Positions 19,009-30,500 of a DNA stretch of 64,000 nt are shown piece after piece. The notes under the pieces are model-generated. The model was not told the DNA's origin. It saw only the letters and a program-made list of their open reading frames with translations, and did no database searches. Position numbers and translations under genes: made by a program. This stretch comes from Paucimonas lemoignei (lineage in GTDB: Bacteria > Pseudomonadota > Gammaproteobacteria > Burkholderiales > Burkholderiaceae_D). Positions within the stretch are counted from its first letter, which is position 1, and every line of letters begins with the position of its first letter. The stretch covers positions 62,001 through 126,000 of the forward strand of contig NZ_SLZQ01000005.1 of the NCBI RefSeq assembly GCF_004342585.1, given 5' to 3'.

Positions 19009-19830
19009 ATGCCCACATATGCCATCGGCGACCTGCAAGGATGCCGTCCAAGTCTGGATTTATTACTTGGAAAGATTGAGCAGGAAACACCTCAGGCTCG
19101 CCTGATTTTTGTGGGCGACCTTGTCAATCGCGGCCCGCAGTCTCTTGACACGCTACGCACCGTGCGGAACCTGGGAGACCGCGCCGTCGCCCTGCTGGGT
19201 AACCATGACCTGCACTTGCTGGCAGTGTCCCAAGGCATTCGCAAGGCGCATGGTAGCGACACGCTGGACGACATTCTGCATGCGCCGGATAGCAAAGAAT
19301 GGATCGACTGGGTGCGCAGCCGCCCGCTGGTCCACATGGAAAATGAGCATTTGATGGTCCATGCCGGCGTGCTGCCGCAATGGACGGTGGAACAGACCCT
19401 GAGCCTGGCACAAGAAGTGGAAACTGTACTGCGCGGGCCGGACTGGGCTGACTTCCTGCGTGACATGTATGGCAACAAACCGGCCAAATGGGACGACAGC
19501 CTTACCGGCAGTGATCGGCTGCGCTGCATCGTCAATGCCCTCACCCGCATCCGGCACTGCACGTCAGACGGCGCAATGGAGTTGACCAACAAGGAAGCCT
19601 TTGGTCCGCACCTAGAAGGGTTTTTGCCCTGGTTCGCCTTGCCGGAGCGGCGCACGGCGGGCACGACGATTGTTTTCGGCCACTGGTCAACGCTGGGACT
19701 GGTGCTGCAGCCGAATCTGATCGGCCTGGATACCGGCTGCGTATGGGGCGGCAAATTGACGGCGCTGCGCCTGGAGGACCGCGCCACTATACAGGTGACT
19801 TGCCCACAATATCAGCGGCCCGGAGAATGA
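19009..19830 (+). CDS. apaH: Diadenosine tetraphosphatase (symmetrical)
   Basis: A 273-residue metallophosphatase hydrolysing Ap4A to two ADP. The start at 19009 gives [16 protein letters not shown], which aligns with the E. coli ApaH N-terminus; the longer GTG-start frame from 18940 adds an unrelated leader. The metal-binding motifs are intact: [22 protein letters not shown] (about 36-51) and [10 protein letters not shown] (about 62-71), then [10 protein letters not shown] (about 118). It converges on plsC. Stand-alone; the usual enterobacterial ksgA-apaG partners are not adjacent. Confidence 0.95.
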   Translation: MPTYAIGDLQGCRPSLDLLLGKIEQETPQARLIFVGDLVNRGPQSLDTLRTVRNLGDRAVALLGNHDLHLLAVSQGIRKAHGSDTLDDILHAPDSKEWIDWVRSRPLVHMENEHLMVHAGVLPQWTVEQTLSLAQEVETVLRGPDWADFLRDMYGNKPAKWDDSLTGSDRLRCIVNALTRIRHCTSDGAMELTNKEAFGPHLEGFLPWFALPERRTAGTTIVFGHWSTLGLVLQPNLIGLDTGCVWGGKLTALRLEDRATIQVTCPQYQRPGE

Positions 19831-19866
19831 CACACGCCTGGTCCAGCATGGCATGGCTACCAGCCG

Positions 19867-20613
19867 TCACGCGGCGCGACGCTCCGGCTCGATGGCAAGT
19901 TCCGACGCGATGGCATCTTGCGCCAGCTGTGCCAGCTCGCGCCTATGGCGGCCCGCCGTTTCGATAAGCGGCAACCTCACCAGCTCGGCACGGATCTTTT
20001 CACCTTTCAGTATGGTGAGCATGCTGTCGACGAAAGTCATGTCGCCAACGAAGGTAACAGAAGGATGGTAACGCCCATCCTGCCGCAGGTAGCGCAGCAC
20101 GACTGGCTGAATCGGCACTTGCGCCTCGACCGCCGACTCGAACAGGTTGGAGTGAAAAGGCAATAGCTTGCCCTGTTCCGCTGTCGTTCCCTCGGGGAAG
20201 AAAGCCACTCGTTCGCCAGCCTGCAAGCGATGCACCAGCCCTTCATAAATGCGCCGGACGGCACGCAGATTGCCACGCTCGATAAAGATCGTGCCCGCCT
20301 TGTCGCATAGCCACCCGAGCAGGGGCCAGCCACGGATATCCGATTTGGCCACGAATTGGCAAGGCGTCCAGGAATTGATGACAAATATATCCAGCCACGA
20401 AATGTGATTGGCAACGACCAGCGCATGCACCGGCGCATCAGGCTTCGGATCGACCATCTCGACCTGCACTCGGCACAGGGCAAGCAGCTTGACCGACCAG
20501 CGGCGAATGAGGCGGCTACGGCCGGTTTCGCCGGCCAGGGAGAACAACAGCGCGCAAGTCAGCAATCCCGCCAACAGGTGCAGGCAGAGGCGCGCCAGCC
20601 TCAATGCCGTCAT
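19867..20613 (-). CDS. plsC: 1-acyl-sn-glycerol-3-phosphate acyltransferase
   Basis: A 248-residue inner-membrane acyltransferase that acylates lysophosphatidic acid to phosphatidic acid. A membrane segment at residues 1-24 (LARLCLHLLAGLLTCALLF) is followed by the catalytic HX4D motif NHISWLD (about 75-81), the GTIFIERG block and FPEGTT (about 140-145). I chose the ATG at 20613, 28 bp after the pyrC' stop, because the membrane anchor then begins the protein. In-frame ATGs upstream (to 20712) would overlap pyrC'. Last gene of the yqgE-ruvX-pyrR-pyrB-pyrC' run. Confidence 0.9.
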   Translation of the reverse strand: MTALRLARLCLHLLAGLLTCALLFSLAGETGRSRLIRRWSVKLLALCRVQVEMVDPKPDAPVHALVVANHISWLDIFVINSWTPCQFVAKSDIRGWPLLGWLCDKAGTIFIERGNLRAVRRIYEGLVHRLQAGERVAFFPEGTTAEQGKLLPFHSNLFESAVEAQVPIQPVVLRYLRQDGRYHPSVTFVGDMTFVDSMLTILKGEKIRAELVRLPLIETAGRHRRELAQLAQDAIASELAIEPERRAA

Positions 20614-20641
20614 ACGGCGACGCCCGATGATGCCGGCATGT

Positions 20642-21937
20642 TCAGACAGCGCCGCGTTCGAAAGCGACATGGCCGCCAACAATGGTGGCACGGACCTTCC
20701 CGGCGAGTTCATAGCCCAGGAAAGGCGTATGTTTTCCTTGGCTGGCGAGGGCCTTGGCTTCCACTTTCCAGCGCGCGTCGGGATCGAACAGGCAAATATC
20801 GGCTGCGCTTCCCACGCTCAGGCTGCCAGCTTTCAAGCCCGCCACCTTTGAGGCTTCGCTGGTGACCTTGCCGACCGCTCTGGACAATGCCTGGGAATCG
20901 GCGCCGCCGGCTTCCTGCACCCACTTCAGCGTCAGCGCCAGCAAGAGCTCCAGTCCCGTTGCACCCGGCGAAGCTTCACCGAAAGGCAGCATTTTTTCAT
21001 CGTCATCGACAGGCGTATGGTCGGAGCAGATCGCATCGATGGTGCCGTCTGCCAGCGCCTGGCGAATCGCATCGCGGTCGCGCTGCGCGCGCAACGGCGG
21101 CGTCATGCGCGCATTCGGATCGAAGAAACCGATATCCATGTCGGTCAGATGCACGTGATGCACGCCGACGTCGCAAGTGATGGCCAGCCCTTCCTTCTTG
21201 GCCGCGCGCACCAGTTCCAGGCCCGCAGCGGACGACAGGCGGCACAGGTGCACGCGCGCGCCGGTCGAACGCATCAGCTCGAAAATCGTGTGCAAGGCCA
21301 CTGTCTCGGCCATGACCGGCACGCCAGACAAGCCAAGACGCGAAGCAACGGCGCCGCTGTGCGCGATGCCGCCGCGCCCCAGGTGCGGATCCTGCGGACG
21401 CAGCCATACGGTATAGCCAAAAGTTTGCGCATACTGCAAGGCGCGCAGCAGCACCGTCGTGTCGAGGATCGGCTTTTCCGCCTGAGAGAAGCCGATGCAA
21501 CCCGCTTCTGTCAGTTCGGCCATCTCGGTCAGCGCTTCGCCCTTCAGATCCATGGTCAGCGCGCCGAGGGGATAGACGTTTGCCTGATTGAGCAGGCGTG
21601 CGCGATGCTTGAGCATTTCCACCAGGCCCGGTTCATCCAGCACAGGATCGGTATCCGGCGGGCAGATCAGGCTGGTGACGCCACCCTGCACCGCCGCCTG
21701 CATTTCCGATTCCAGCGTAGCCTTGTATTCGTAGCCGGGTTCGCGCAGTCGCACGCTCAAATCCACCAGTCCCGGGAGTACCAGCAAGCCTTGCGCATCG
21801 ATGGTGCGTTCGGCGGAAAAACCGGCAGGAGCGGAACCGATGCCGGCGATCTTGCCATCGGCGACATACACGTCTTGCTGCGCATCGATACCATTGGCCG
21901 GATCGATCACGCGGCCATTCTTGATATGGAGTTTCAT
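20642..21937 (-). CDS. pyrC': Dihydroorotase-like protein PyrC', predicted non-catalytic
   Basis: A 431-residue class I dihydroorotase homologue. The amidohydrolase fold signatures are clear (LPGLVDLSVRLREPG, about 52-66; ICSDHTPVDDD), but the metal ligands are not. The HxH of active enzymes is SVR, the HCED-like motif is RPQD, and the HxxH-type segment reads HLCRLSS. The later Asp in SDHTP is kept. Pseudomonas putida has an inactive PyrC' that is needed to build active aspartate carbamoyltransferase; the position directly after pyrB (1-bp gap) suggests the same structural role here. A catalytic dihydroorotase must be encoded elsewhere. Confidence 0.9.
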   Translation of the reverse strand: MKLHIKNGRVIDPANGIDAQQDVYVADGKIAGIGSAPAGFSAERTIDAQGLLVLPGLVDLSVRLREPGYEYKATLESEMQAAVQGGVTSLICPPDTDPVLDEPGLVEMLKHRARLLNQANVYPLGALTMDLKGEALTEMAELTEAGCIGFSQAEKPILDTTVLLRALQYAQTFGYTVWLRPQDPHLGRGGIAHSGAVASRLGLSGVPVMAETVALHTIFELMRSTGARVHLCRLSSAAGLELVRAAKKEGLAITCDVGVHHVHLTDMDIGFFDPNARMTPPLRAQRDRDAIRQALADGTIDAICSDHTPVDDDEKMLPFGEASPGATGLELLLALTLKWVQEAGGADSQALSRAVGKVTSEASKVAGLKAGSLSVGSAADICLFDPDARWKVEAKALASQGKHTPFLGYELAGKVRATIVGGHVAFERGAV

Positions 21938-21938
21938 A

Positions 21939-22901
21939 CTAGTTATTACCTGCCAAAATACTCATTACCGCCATGCGCACCGCGATCCCGAAAGTCACCT
22001 GCGGCAGAATCACAGCCTGGCTGCCGTCGGCCACTGCCGATTCGATTTCCACGCCACGGTTCATCGGGCCCGGATGCATCACGATGGCATCGGGCTTGGC
22101 CAGCGCCAGGCGTTCGGTGGTGAGACCGTAGCTCTTGAAAAATTCCTGCGCCGACGGCAGCAAGGCGCCGCTCATCCGCTCGTTCTGCAGGCGCAGCATG
22201 ATGATCACGTCCACGCCTTTCAAGCCTTCAGCCATGTCGGTGAACACCCGCACGCCCATCTGTTCCAGACCGCTCGGCAGCAGCGTGCGCGGACCAATCG
22301 CGTGGATTTCCGGCACGCCCAGCGTAGTCAGCGCATGGATGTCCGAGCGTGCCACGCGGCTGTGCAGGATGTCGCCGACGATGGCCACCGTCAGGTTGGA
22401 GAAATCCTTCTTGTAATGCCGGATGGTGTACATGTCCAGCAAGCCCTGCGTGGGATGCGCATGGCGGCCGTCACCGGCATTCACGACATGCACGTGATGC
22501 TGCCCACTGTCGTTCAAATGCTTGGCGATCAGATACGGCGCGCCGGACTGCGCATGGCGCACCACGAACATGTCGGCATGCATGGCCGACAGGTTGTCGA
22601 TGGTATCCAGCAGCGATTCGCCCTTAGACGTGCTGGACGCGGCGATATTCAGGTTAATGACGTCGGCCGACAGGCGCTTGGAAGCGATCTCGAAGGTGGT
22701 GCGGGTGCGCGTGGAGTTCTCGAAGAAGAGATTGAACACGCTCTTGCCGCGCATGAGCGGCACCTTCTTGACTTCGCGGTCGCTGATGCTGACGAAGGAA
22801 GACGCAGTATCGAGGATGTGCGTGACGACGCTGCGCGGCAAGCCTTCGATGGTCAGCAGATGCTGCAGCTCGCCGTTTTTGTTAAGTTGCGGATTATGCA
22901 T
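21939..22901 (-). CDS. pyrB: Aspartate carbamoyltransferase catalytic subunit
   Basis: A 320-residue enzyme condensing carbamoyl phosphate with aspartate, the first committed step of pyrimidine synthesis. The carbamoyl-phosphate loop [12 protein letters not shown] is at about residues 57-68, with SSTSKGES and RHAQSGAP following, and the aspartate-side MHPGPMNRG near 275. The chosen ATG at 22901 overlaps the end of pyrR by 8 bp; longer in-frame versions run into pyrR. No pyrI is visible; the inactive PyrC' next to it is the likely partner subunit. Confidence 0.96.
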   Translation of the reverse strand: MHNPQLNKNGELQHLLTIEGLPRSVVTHILDTASSFVSISDREVKKVPLMRGKSVFNLFFENSTRTRTTFEIASKRLSADVINLNIAASSTSKGESLLDTIDNLSAMHADMFVVRHAQSGAPYLIAKHLNDSGQHHVHVVNAGDGRHAHPTQGLLDMYTIRHYKKDFSNLTVAIVGDILHSRVARSDIHALTTLGVPEIHAIGPRTLLPSGLEQMGVRVFTDMAEGLKGVDVIIMLRLQNERMSGALLPSAQEFFKSYGLTTERLALAKPDAIVMHPGPMNRGVEIESAVADGSQAVILPQVTFGIAVRMAVMSILAGNN

Positions 22902-23400
22902 GTTTGATCGAAAGAGTGAAACTGCCGTCATCGGCGCGTTGCAGAAGCAGCGTTTCGCTGGCTTCGAGCTCGACGGTAGCGGCGATAAAATCTGCGGCGA
23001 TGGGCAACTCGCGCCCGCCGCGGTCAACTAAGGCAGCCAGCACGATCCTGGCAGGCCGGCCATAGTCGAACAATTCATTGATGGCGGCGCGGGTCGTGCG
23101 ACCGGTGTAGAGCACGTCATCGACCAGCAGGATCGTCGCGCCCTCTACCTCGAAAGGAATTTGCGTCGGCTTGACCGAAGCCGGCAAGCCCTTCTCGGCA
23201 TAGTCGTCGCGATAAAAGGAAACATCGATAAAGCCGAGCCGGCCGTCGAGTTGCAGTTCCGCGGCCAGGCGCTCGGCCAGCCACGCACCGCCGGAGTAAA
23301 TGCCTACCAGGGCCAGACGATCGGCGCTGCCAAGCGCAGCTTTTACCTTTTCGGCTAGCGCCCGGTACAAAGCTTCCGCATCCAGTTCAAGTTTCGCCAT
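22894..23400 (-). CDS. pyrR: PyrR bifunctional regulator/uracil phosphoribosyltransferase
   Basis: A 168-residue type I phosphoribosyltransferase. The PRPP loop [17 protein letters not shown] (about 93-109) is intact, and [14 protein letters not shown] and SFYRDDY are typical PyrR motifs. The start at 23400 ([11 protein letters not shown]) overlaps the ruvX end by 14 bp. In Gram-positives PyrR attenuates pyr transcription by binding leader RNA. I see no obvious attenuator ahead of pyrB, because the genes overlap, so any regulatory role here is uncertain and uracil salvage is equally possible. Confidence 0.93.
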   Translation of the reverse strand: MAKLELDAEALYRALAEKVKAALGSADRLALVGIYSGGAWLAERLAAELQLDGRLGFIDVSFYRDDYAEKGLPASVKPTQIPFEVEGATILLVDDVLYTGRTTRAAINELFDYGRPARIVLAALVDRGGRELPIAADFIAATVELEASETLLLQRADDGSFTLSIKHA

Positions 23401-23776
23401 GTTGGTCAAAGTATTGTTGCAAAATAATTGCCGCAGCCTGGTCATCGATCCTGCTGCCGCGCTCGCTGCCGATAACCGACGACGAGTATCGCTCGTCCAC
23501 CAGCACAGCCGGAATGCCGAAGCGCCCGTGAAGCTGGTTGGCGAAGCGCCGGCAACGCAGCGTCATCTCGTGTTCGGCGCCATCCGGGTGCAAAGGCAGA
23601 CCGACGATGCAGCGCGCAGGACGCCATTGTTCTAGCAGGCTGGCAATCGCGGCGAACTTGCCATCATTGGTCGGCTCGTTAATGATCGTCAGCGGCTGTG
23701 CCTGCCTGATGAGCGTATTGCCGACCGCCACACCGATGCGCTTCAGGCCAAAGTCGAATCCAAGAATCGTTTCCAC
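23387..23776 (-). CDS. ruvX: RuvX/YqgF family Holliday-junction resolvase homologue
   Basis: A 129-residue RNase H-fold nuclease. The first catalytic motif GFDFGLKRIGVAVGN is at residues 5-19, GLPLHPDGAEHEMT in the middle, and VDERYSSSVIG plus DDQAAAIILQQYFD toward the end carry the later acidic residues. Family members are linked to pre-16S rRNA 5' maturation and possibly junction resolution. It follows yqgE with an 18-bp gap and overlaps pyrR, the order I recall from proteobacteria. Confidence 0.93.
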   Translation of the reverse strand: METILGFDFGLKRIGVAVGNTLIRQAQPLTIINEPTNDGKFAAIASLLEQWRPARCIVGLPLHPDGAEHEMTLRCRRFANQLHGRFGIPAVLVDERYSSSVIGSERGSRIDDQAAAIILQQYFDQHGET

Positions 23777-23794
23777 CGGGCGTACTCAAACTAG

Positions 23795-24454
23795 TCAGGC
23801 ATGTCCTGCCACGCCGGCCAGCATTGCGGGATCAATCCCCAGCAATTTCATGGCGGCGGCAAAACGTCGATCGATCGGCACGTCGAAAACGATGCCCGGA
23901 TCGGCCGGCACCGTCAACCAACCGTTGCGGGCGATTTCCTCTTCCAGTTGCCCAGCGCTCCAGCCGGCACAGCCAAGCGAGACCAGCATCTTTTCCGGCC
24001 CCTTGCCGGCAGCCGCCGCTTCCAGAATATCCTTGGAAGTCGTCAAGACGACGTCGTCTGCCACCCGCATGGTGGAAGAATAAGTGCCTGCCGGACTATG
24101 CAGCACAAAGCCGCGCTCCACCTGCACGGGGCCGCCGAACAGAACGGGACGTCCGCCACCGGCTTGCGGCGCAATATCGATTTCCAGCTCGATTCTTTCA
24201 AACAAGGTGTCCAGATCCATATCGGTCACCTTGTTGATAATCACCCCCAGTGCACCCTGGGCATTATGCTCGCAGAGATAAACGACCGCGCCACCGAATA
24301 CCGGATCCAGCATGGAAGGCATCGCAATCAGGAAATGGTTCGCCAGATTCAATGCCGGAATCGTGCTTGCGTCAGCCATGGTGGAAGGGTTCGATATATC
24401 CTCGGAAATGCCGCTTTGCGGGGGAGTTGGTCGGGTCTTGCTGGGATTTGCCAT
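23795..24454 (-). CDS. yqgE: YqgE/AlgH family protein
   Basis: A 219-residue UPF0301 protein of unknown biochemical function. The core LANHFLIAMPSMLDPVFGGAVVYLCEHNAQGALG and the end PADPGIVFDVPIDRRFAAAMKLLGIDP...GVAGHA match E. coli YqgE strongly. I use the ATG at 24454; the frame stays open to 24529, but that part overlaps the pilL terminator hairpin. A further in-frame ATG at 24379 (MADAST) is also plausible and nearer to the usual length of about 187. It heads the yqgE-ruvX-pyrR-pyrB-pyrC'-plsC run. Confidence 0.9.
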   Translation of the reverse strand: MANPSKTRPTPPQSGISEDISNPSTMADASTIPALNLANHFLIAMPSMLDPVFGGAVVYLCEHNAQGALGVIINKVTDMDLDTLFERIELEIDIAPQAGGGRPVLFGGPVQVERGFVLHSPAGTYSSTMRVADDVVLTTSKDILEAAAAGKGPEKMLVSLGCAGWSAGQLEEEIARNGWLTVPADPGIVFDVPIDRRFAAAMKLLGIDPAMLAGVAGHA

Positions 24455-24516
24455 AGTGCGCATTTTACCAGTTTTACCTGGCTGGCACGAAACTTCGCCG
24501 ACGACATTCAGTCGAT

Positions 24517-24548
24517 AAAAAACCCGCATGCCTTGCGGGATGCGGGTT
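24517..24548 (-). terminator. Rho-independent terminator of the pil-chp operon
   Basis: On the minus strand, AACCCGCAT and ATGCGGGTT form a 9-bp stem around an inner CCCGCAAGG segment and are followed by TTTTTTA. It lies 23 bp after the pilL stop and is a textbook intrinsic terminator. It also sits just upstream of yqgE, which must therefore use its own promoter or read-through. Confidence 0.88.
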
Positions 24549-24570
24549 TATCGGCTCAGGGGCTACGCGC

Positions 24571-27500
24571 TCAGCTGACCGAGGCTTCCTTGCTGATGAA
24601 GCCGGCGATCGACTTGAGCAAGTCGTCTTCCTGGTATGGCTTGCCGAGGTACTCGTTGACGCCCAGTTCCATCGCATAGTTGCGGTGCTTCGTCGCAGTA
24701 CGCGAGGTGATCATGATGATCGGGATATGCCGCGTGCGCTCGTCGCCGCGAACGTTACGGGTCAGGTCGAAGCCATCCATGCGCGGCATTTCAATATCCA
24801 CCAGCATCACGTCCGGCGTCACTGCCTGCAGCTGCTCCAGCGCATCGACGCCATCCTTGGCCAGCACCACCTGGTAACCTTCGCGCACCAGCAGACGTTG
24901 CGTCACGCGGCGCACGGTCAGCGAATCGTCGACCACCATGACGATATTTTGCGTGCGCAAGCCCTGTACCGCATCGGACTTCGGCGCCGACGGCTTACCA
25001 ACCGCCATCTCTGCCACCGCCCCCATGTTTTCAGGAGCATCCGAGGGCACCAGGCGCGGCGCGCGGATATTTTCCTGCGCGGCACGCTGCGCCAGCGGCA
25101 CCGGGTTCAGGATCAGCACGATATCGCCGGAACCGAGCACGGTAGCGCCGGCAACGCCGATCATCCGCGCCAGTTGCGGGCCGATGTTCTTCACGACCAC
25201 TTCTCGGTTGCCGATCACTTCGTCGACGTGCAGGGCGACGCGGTCGCTGCCGCTCTTCATGATGACCAGCGGCGTGTATTGCTGCGCCACGGCGGTGGCA
25301 TCGCGGTCGCCCAACAGGGTCGACAGGTAGTGCATCGGCACGCGCTGTCCCTGCCACATGACCGCGCCCTCGTTGTAAGCGGCGGTCAGCATGTTGGTCT
25401 TCAGCTGCTGCACTTGCTCGACCAGCACCGACGGCACGGCAAACACCTTGCCGCCAGTCGACAGCAAGACCACCTGCGTCACTGCCAGCGTCAGCGGCAG
25501 GTGAATGGTGAATTGGGCGCCCTTGCCCGGATCGGACTTGAGCGCCACCCGGCCACCCAGCGCGGCGGCTTCGGAACGCACCACGTCCATGCCGACGCCT
25601 CGGCCGGCCAGCTCGGTGACCGATTCGGCGGTCGAAAAGCCCGGGTGGAAAATCAGGTCAGTGATTTCGCTCTCGCTCATGCCATCGCTGAGCAAGCCTT
25701 GGGTCTGCGCTTTTTCACGGATACGGTCAACGTTCAAGCCCTGGCCGTCATCGGTGAACTGAATGACGACTTCGTTACCTTCCTGGCGGATTTCAATCAG
25801 CAGTTCGCCGATTTCATTCTTGCCCGAAGCGCGGCGCTTGTCCTTGGACTCGATGCCGTGGACGATCGCGTTACGCAGCAAGTGCTCGAACGGACCGGCC
25901 ATGCGTTCTAGCACGCTGCGATCCAGTTCCACCGTGCCGCCGCGGATATCCAGGTTGACGCGCTTGTCGAGCTCCTTGGATGCCTGGCGCGTAACACGGA
26001 ACAAACGCTCGGAAATGCTGGCGAACTGCACCATACGCACGCGCATCAGGTCCTGCTGCAGGTCACGCGTCAAACGCGCCTGCGAGACCAGGTCGTTGCT
26101 GGCGCTGTCAACCGTGCGCAGCAGGTTTTGCTGCACCGAGCTGACGTCGTTGACGCTTTCGGCCATCATGCGGGTCAATTCCTGCAGGCGGGTAAAGCGG
26201 TCGAATTCCAGCGGGTCGAAATCGCGCTCGCCGGTTTGAGACATGCGCGAGGAAATCTGCGACTCGGCCTGCATCTCGATCTCGCGCAGCTGAGTACGCA
26301 AGCGATTGATGTTTTCAGTCAGTTCCGCCAACGAGCCTCGCAGCGTGCCAACCTCGGTCTCCAGCTTGGAACGGGAGATCGACACTTCACCGGCCTGGTT
26401 GACGAGGCGGTCCAGAATGTCGGCACGAACACGCACCAGCGGAGCAGCCGCACCTGCAGCAACCGCCTTTTGCGCAACCGGCGCAGGTGTGGCGGCAAAA
26501 CCGGCCGGTCGTGCAGGAATAATCGAGTTCAGCTCAACCAGCCTGGTCGGGCTGGCGGCCGGAGCGCCGGATTCGGCTGCCACAGCCACCTCCGCCGCCG
26601 GATCGATTGCCACCGGGCGCGCTGCGTCCGGATTCTGCAGCACTTCAAACAGCTGCAGGCCATAGTCGTAACGTGCCAGCAAATCATCCAGGGACTGCGC
26701 CGACGGCAGGCCGGCATGCATGATGGCTTCGATACGGGTTTCCAGTTCATGCATGTGCTGGCCAAGTTCCATCGCGCCGGCCATGCGGGCACTGCCCTTG
26801 ACCGTATGCAGCAAACGGAGCAAAGCTTGCGGCAAACTTGTATCGACCGGAGTTTGCTGCCAGGCGCGCAGCTTCTCGCCCACCTCGGGCAACATGTCGC
26901 GGCCTTCTTCGAGGAATACCGGCAGCAGATCAGCGTCGAGCTCATCCTTGATGACAATCGCCGGCGCGACGGCATCGTTTTCAGCCGGCTTGGCGATGAT
27001 ATCGGCAGGCTGCGGTTCGAAGCTGCTTAATTCCGGCACCACCGGCATCGGCTCGACAGGCAATGAAGTCAGCTGTGGCGCTGCCTCGGGCACAATTTGC
27101 ACTTCCGGTTCGGACGCCGCAATTCTTTCTGCCTGCGCTTCCTGCGCCTCCAGTTCGGCCAGGGTCGGCTCTACAGCTATTGGATCCAAAGCGTCGGCAA
27201 CCGTCTCGACCGGCAGGTCGGCAGTGCGCGTCTCTATGGCCTGACGCAAGTCTGCCAGCGCCTGGACCATTTGCGGTTCATGCGCTGGCATCTCGCCCAG
27301 CGCGAACATTTGCAGCATGGCTTTCAACTGCTCGATGCTCGCTTCCAGGACGCCGAACTCTTCGTCGGACAGGAGAGTGGGCTTGCGTGACAGGCATTGC
27401 AAGGCCATTTCGAGACCATGCGCCACTTCCTGCAAGGCCTGGAAGCCGACTGTAGCCGAACTTCCTGCCAGCGAGTGGGCAGCGTGCACCGCCAGAATAT

Positions 27501-30500
27501 TGACTTCCCGCTCCGGCTCATGGCGCCACTCGGCGATATCGTTGGCGAGCATACGCACCAGATCATCCGTCTCGGCCAGATAGATATTGTGCAACGGCAC
27601 GCTGATTTCCAGGTCGCCGATGTACTTGACGCCGTCGTCGCGTGCAGCAAGCGGCGCCTGCATCGTGGGGAATTCGATGACTTCTGCTACCGGCGCCGGC
27701 TGCGGCAGTTCGAACTCCTCCAGCAGCAAGTCATTTTGCGGTTCTTCGGCGATACTTGCCGCCTCATTCTCCGGCAGGTCAATCGTCAGCTCAGGCATTT
27801 CCATCTGCGCGAGGGCTTCGTCGATGGCAAGCCCGTCAACAGCCTGAGCAGCGTTATCTTCAGTAAGCGCGTCGAATTCAACGGTTTCGATTACCGCACC
27901 GGCTTCGATCGGCTCAGCCGGTTCAAATGCCTGCAAGGCTTCGGTAAGTTCGATTGCACCGCCTGCATCGGTGGCTTCAATGACTTCATCGACCTGGGCA
28001 AACATGGTTTCTGCGGGCGCGACTTGATCCGCTGTCTCGTCTTCAAGCGGAGCAAGCGCTTCAACGTCGGCCAACTCGGGCGACTCATCCAGATAGTCCG
28101 CCGGCACAACAGCCTCGCCTACGATGACCTCCTCGGCGGCGTCATCTTCATTCGCCGGCGGCATCGTTGCATCGGCCGCGGCTTCCGCTGGCGGGACTGG
28201 CTCCGCAGCTACTTCTTCATAGCTGAAGGGCTCGCGATTCTTGACGCGCTCTGCTGCGGCAATCAGCGCATCTGGACGACGCGCCGACCTTCCCTGGGTC
28301 TGCAAATCCTCAACCCATACCGCCAGCAGTTCAGCCGCCTTTTCCAGCAAAGCATACAGCTGGGCGTCACCGCCGGCCCCATCTGCCAGGCGCAAGTTCA
28401 TGACCTGCTCGATGCTCCACGCGGCTTCGCCGAAGGCGGTCAAGCCGACCATGCGTCCACTGCCTTTCAGCGTATGGAAAGAGCGGCGCAGCGTCGTCAA
28501 ATGCTCCTGATTCTTTGGCTCATGCCGCGACAAGGGAATTGTGGAGTTGACGCAGGCAAGCACTTCTTCTGCCTCGAACAGGAAAATCTCCAGCAGCTCA
28601 GCATCCACTTCCTCATCCGAGGCTTCGGCAACCGGCACTGCTGTCGGGGTCGCCACCGGTTCCGAAACCGGTACGGCGTCGGCAGCAGCCGGCACGAGCG
28701 TTGCCAGCGCGTCTTCCGCAGTGGCATTTTCAAGCAAGTCCATGGCTGCGCGGGCGCGCTCGCCCGCTTCCGGATTGTCCACCAGCGCTGCAGCGAGTTG
28801 AACCTGCTCGAGCGATTCTTTCAGTTGTTCCTGGAGCCGGGTGTCAGTTGGCTCTGCTGAAAGACACCTCGCTAATTCTGCCGACTGCTTCTGGTGCAGC
28901 TCGAGCTCCTGTTCAACGGTAGGCAAAACCTCTTCAGCAGCTTCGCTTAACGCCGCCGGATCAGACACGTCTCCCTGATTTTCTTCCAGGGCTGGAACCA
29001 CGACCACTTGCTCGCCGACGTCATCCTGCTCATCGCGTTCCAGCAATTTGGCGCAGAACATGCCTTTGTCCGCATCGAACGAGAAACGCTGCTTGGCACT
29101 TTCCGGCTGCAGCTGCAAGGTTTCGATAAAGAAGCTCAACGCACCGACATTCTGCGCCACGTGACGGAATGCCTCGACGTCTGGCGCGGAGTCTTCCGGG
29201 CTATCGATGAAGTTACGCACCGCTTCCTGGGTATGCTCGACGGCGCGCAAGGCGTCGTCCTGATCCAGGATCGCCAGCGCACCGCTGATCTGATGCAGGA
29301 TCGGCTCGATCTGCGTGAGCGCGCTACGCTGTTCCGGCTCGCGGAAATAATCATCCAGCAGTTTTTCGACCTGGCGCAGGCTGTTCTGCATTTCGCCGCC
29401 CAGCGCAGCCATGGTCTGGCGCTGCTGCGCCTCGCGCGACATTTCATCGAACCAGGGGGCCGATTCGGTCGGCGTCTCGCCAGCCACAATGGACAACAGC
29501 CGCGCTGTCATGGCATCGGCACGCGTCGTAAAGTCTTCCGGCAAACGGCTGATATTGCCAAGCGCATTCTCGACGAACAACAGGCAAGTCGCCATTTCGA
29601 GGCCGAGCGCGCCGCCAGATTGCGACGTTGCCGCGGCATGACGCGCGATGCCGTTCAGTTCGCGCAGCAGCTTCAGCAAGGATGGCGAACCAAGCTTGCT
29701 GACCGTTTCAGTCAAGCCCTTCATTTCCGCGCCAAAAGCATCTGCCACGGCCGCATCGCCAGCGACAATACGGTTCCACAGGTTCTTGGCCTGATTCAGC
29801 CGGCTCTTTGCCAGCGCCAAGGCTTCGGTATCAATCTGGCCGTAACGCTTTTTATCGTAATCGACCGGCACCAAACCATCCAACTGGTAGGCGGCGCGCA
29901 CTTGCGCTGCCCGCGGCGAAGGTTTTTCCACCCGGGCGATAAAGAACAAGGCATCGCGCAAGAGACGCTCGGCGATGCTGGCCGAGCCTTCGGAAAGCCG
30001 GCGAATTTGCAAGTTAATACGTGCAAACAGCTGCTTGACGTAGATTTCCTTCGGAATTTGTCCGGCCGCGACTGCTTCCGCGAGGGCGTGCAAAACCCAC
30101 CAGAAAGCACGCGACTGCTGGTTGCTTTGCGTGCGTTCGACCTGCGCGACGATGTCGAGCATCGCACGGGCATTGGCAGCTTCCGAAGCCGGATCGTTCT
30201 TGCGCAGGAATGGCAGCAATGCCTTTTCAAAACGCTGGCGCAGGCCGACATAATCGATCGACTCCGAGAAAGCAGCGGCATCGATCGGCGGCAACTGGGG
30301 ACGGATCGCCAGGTTGGGGAAGAACAAGTCAGCCGGATGAACACGCTCGGCGCCGCGTGCTTCCAGCAGCGATTTATAGTAGGGGAACAGGCGCACAGGC
30401 TGGTGCGATGCACCGGACAGCAGTTCTTCCAGATATTCGGTCAGCGCCTGATAGGCGTTTTCGATGACATGGGCGATATCGTCGCTCAGCTCGATCTGCC

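Noticed and set aside
24481-24497. Sigma-54-like sequence TGGCACG...TTCGC
   Set aside because: The GG-GC spacing is off by one base and no gene is placed correctly downstream on that strand.
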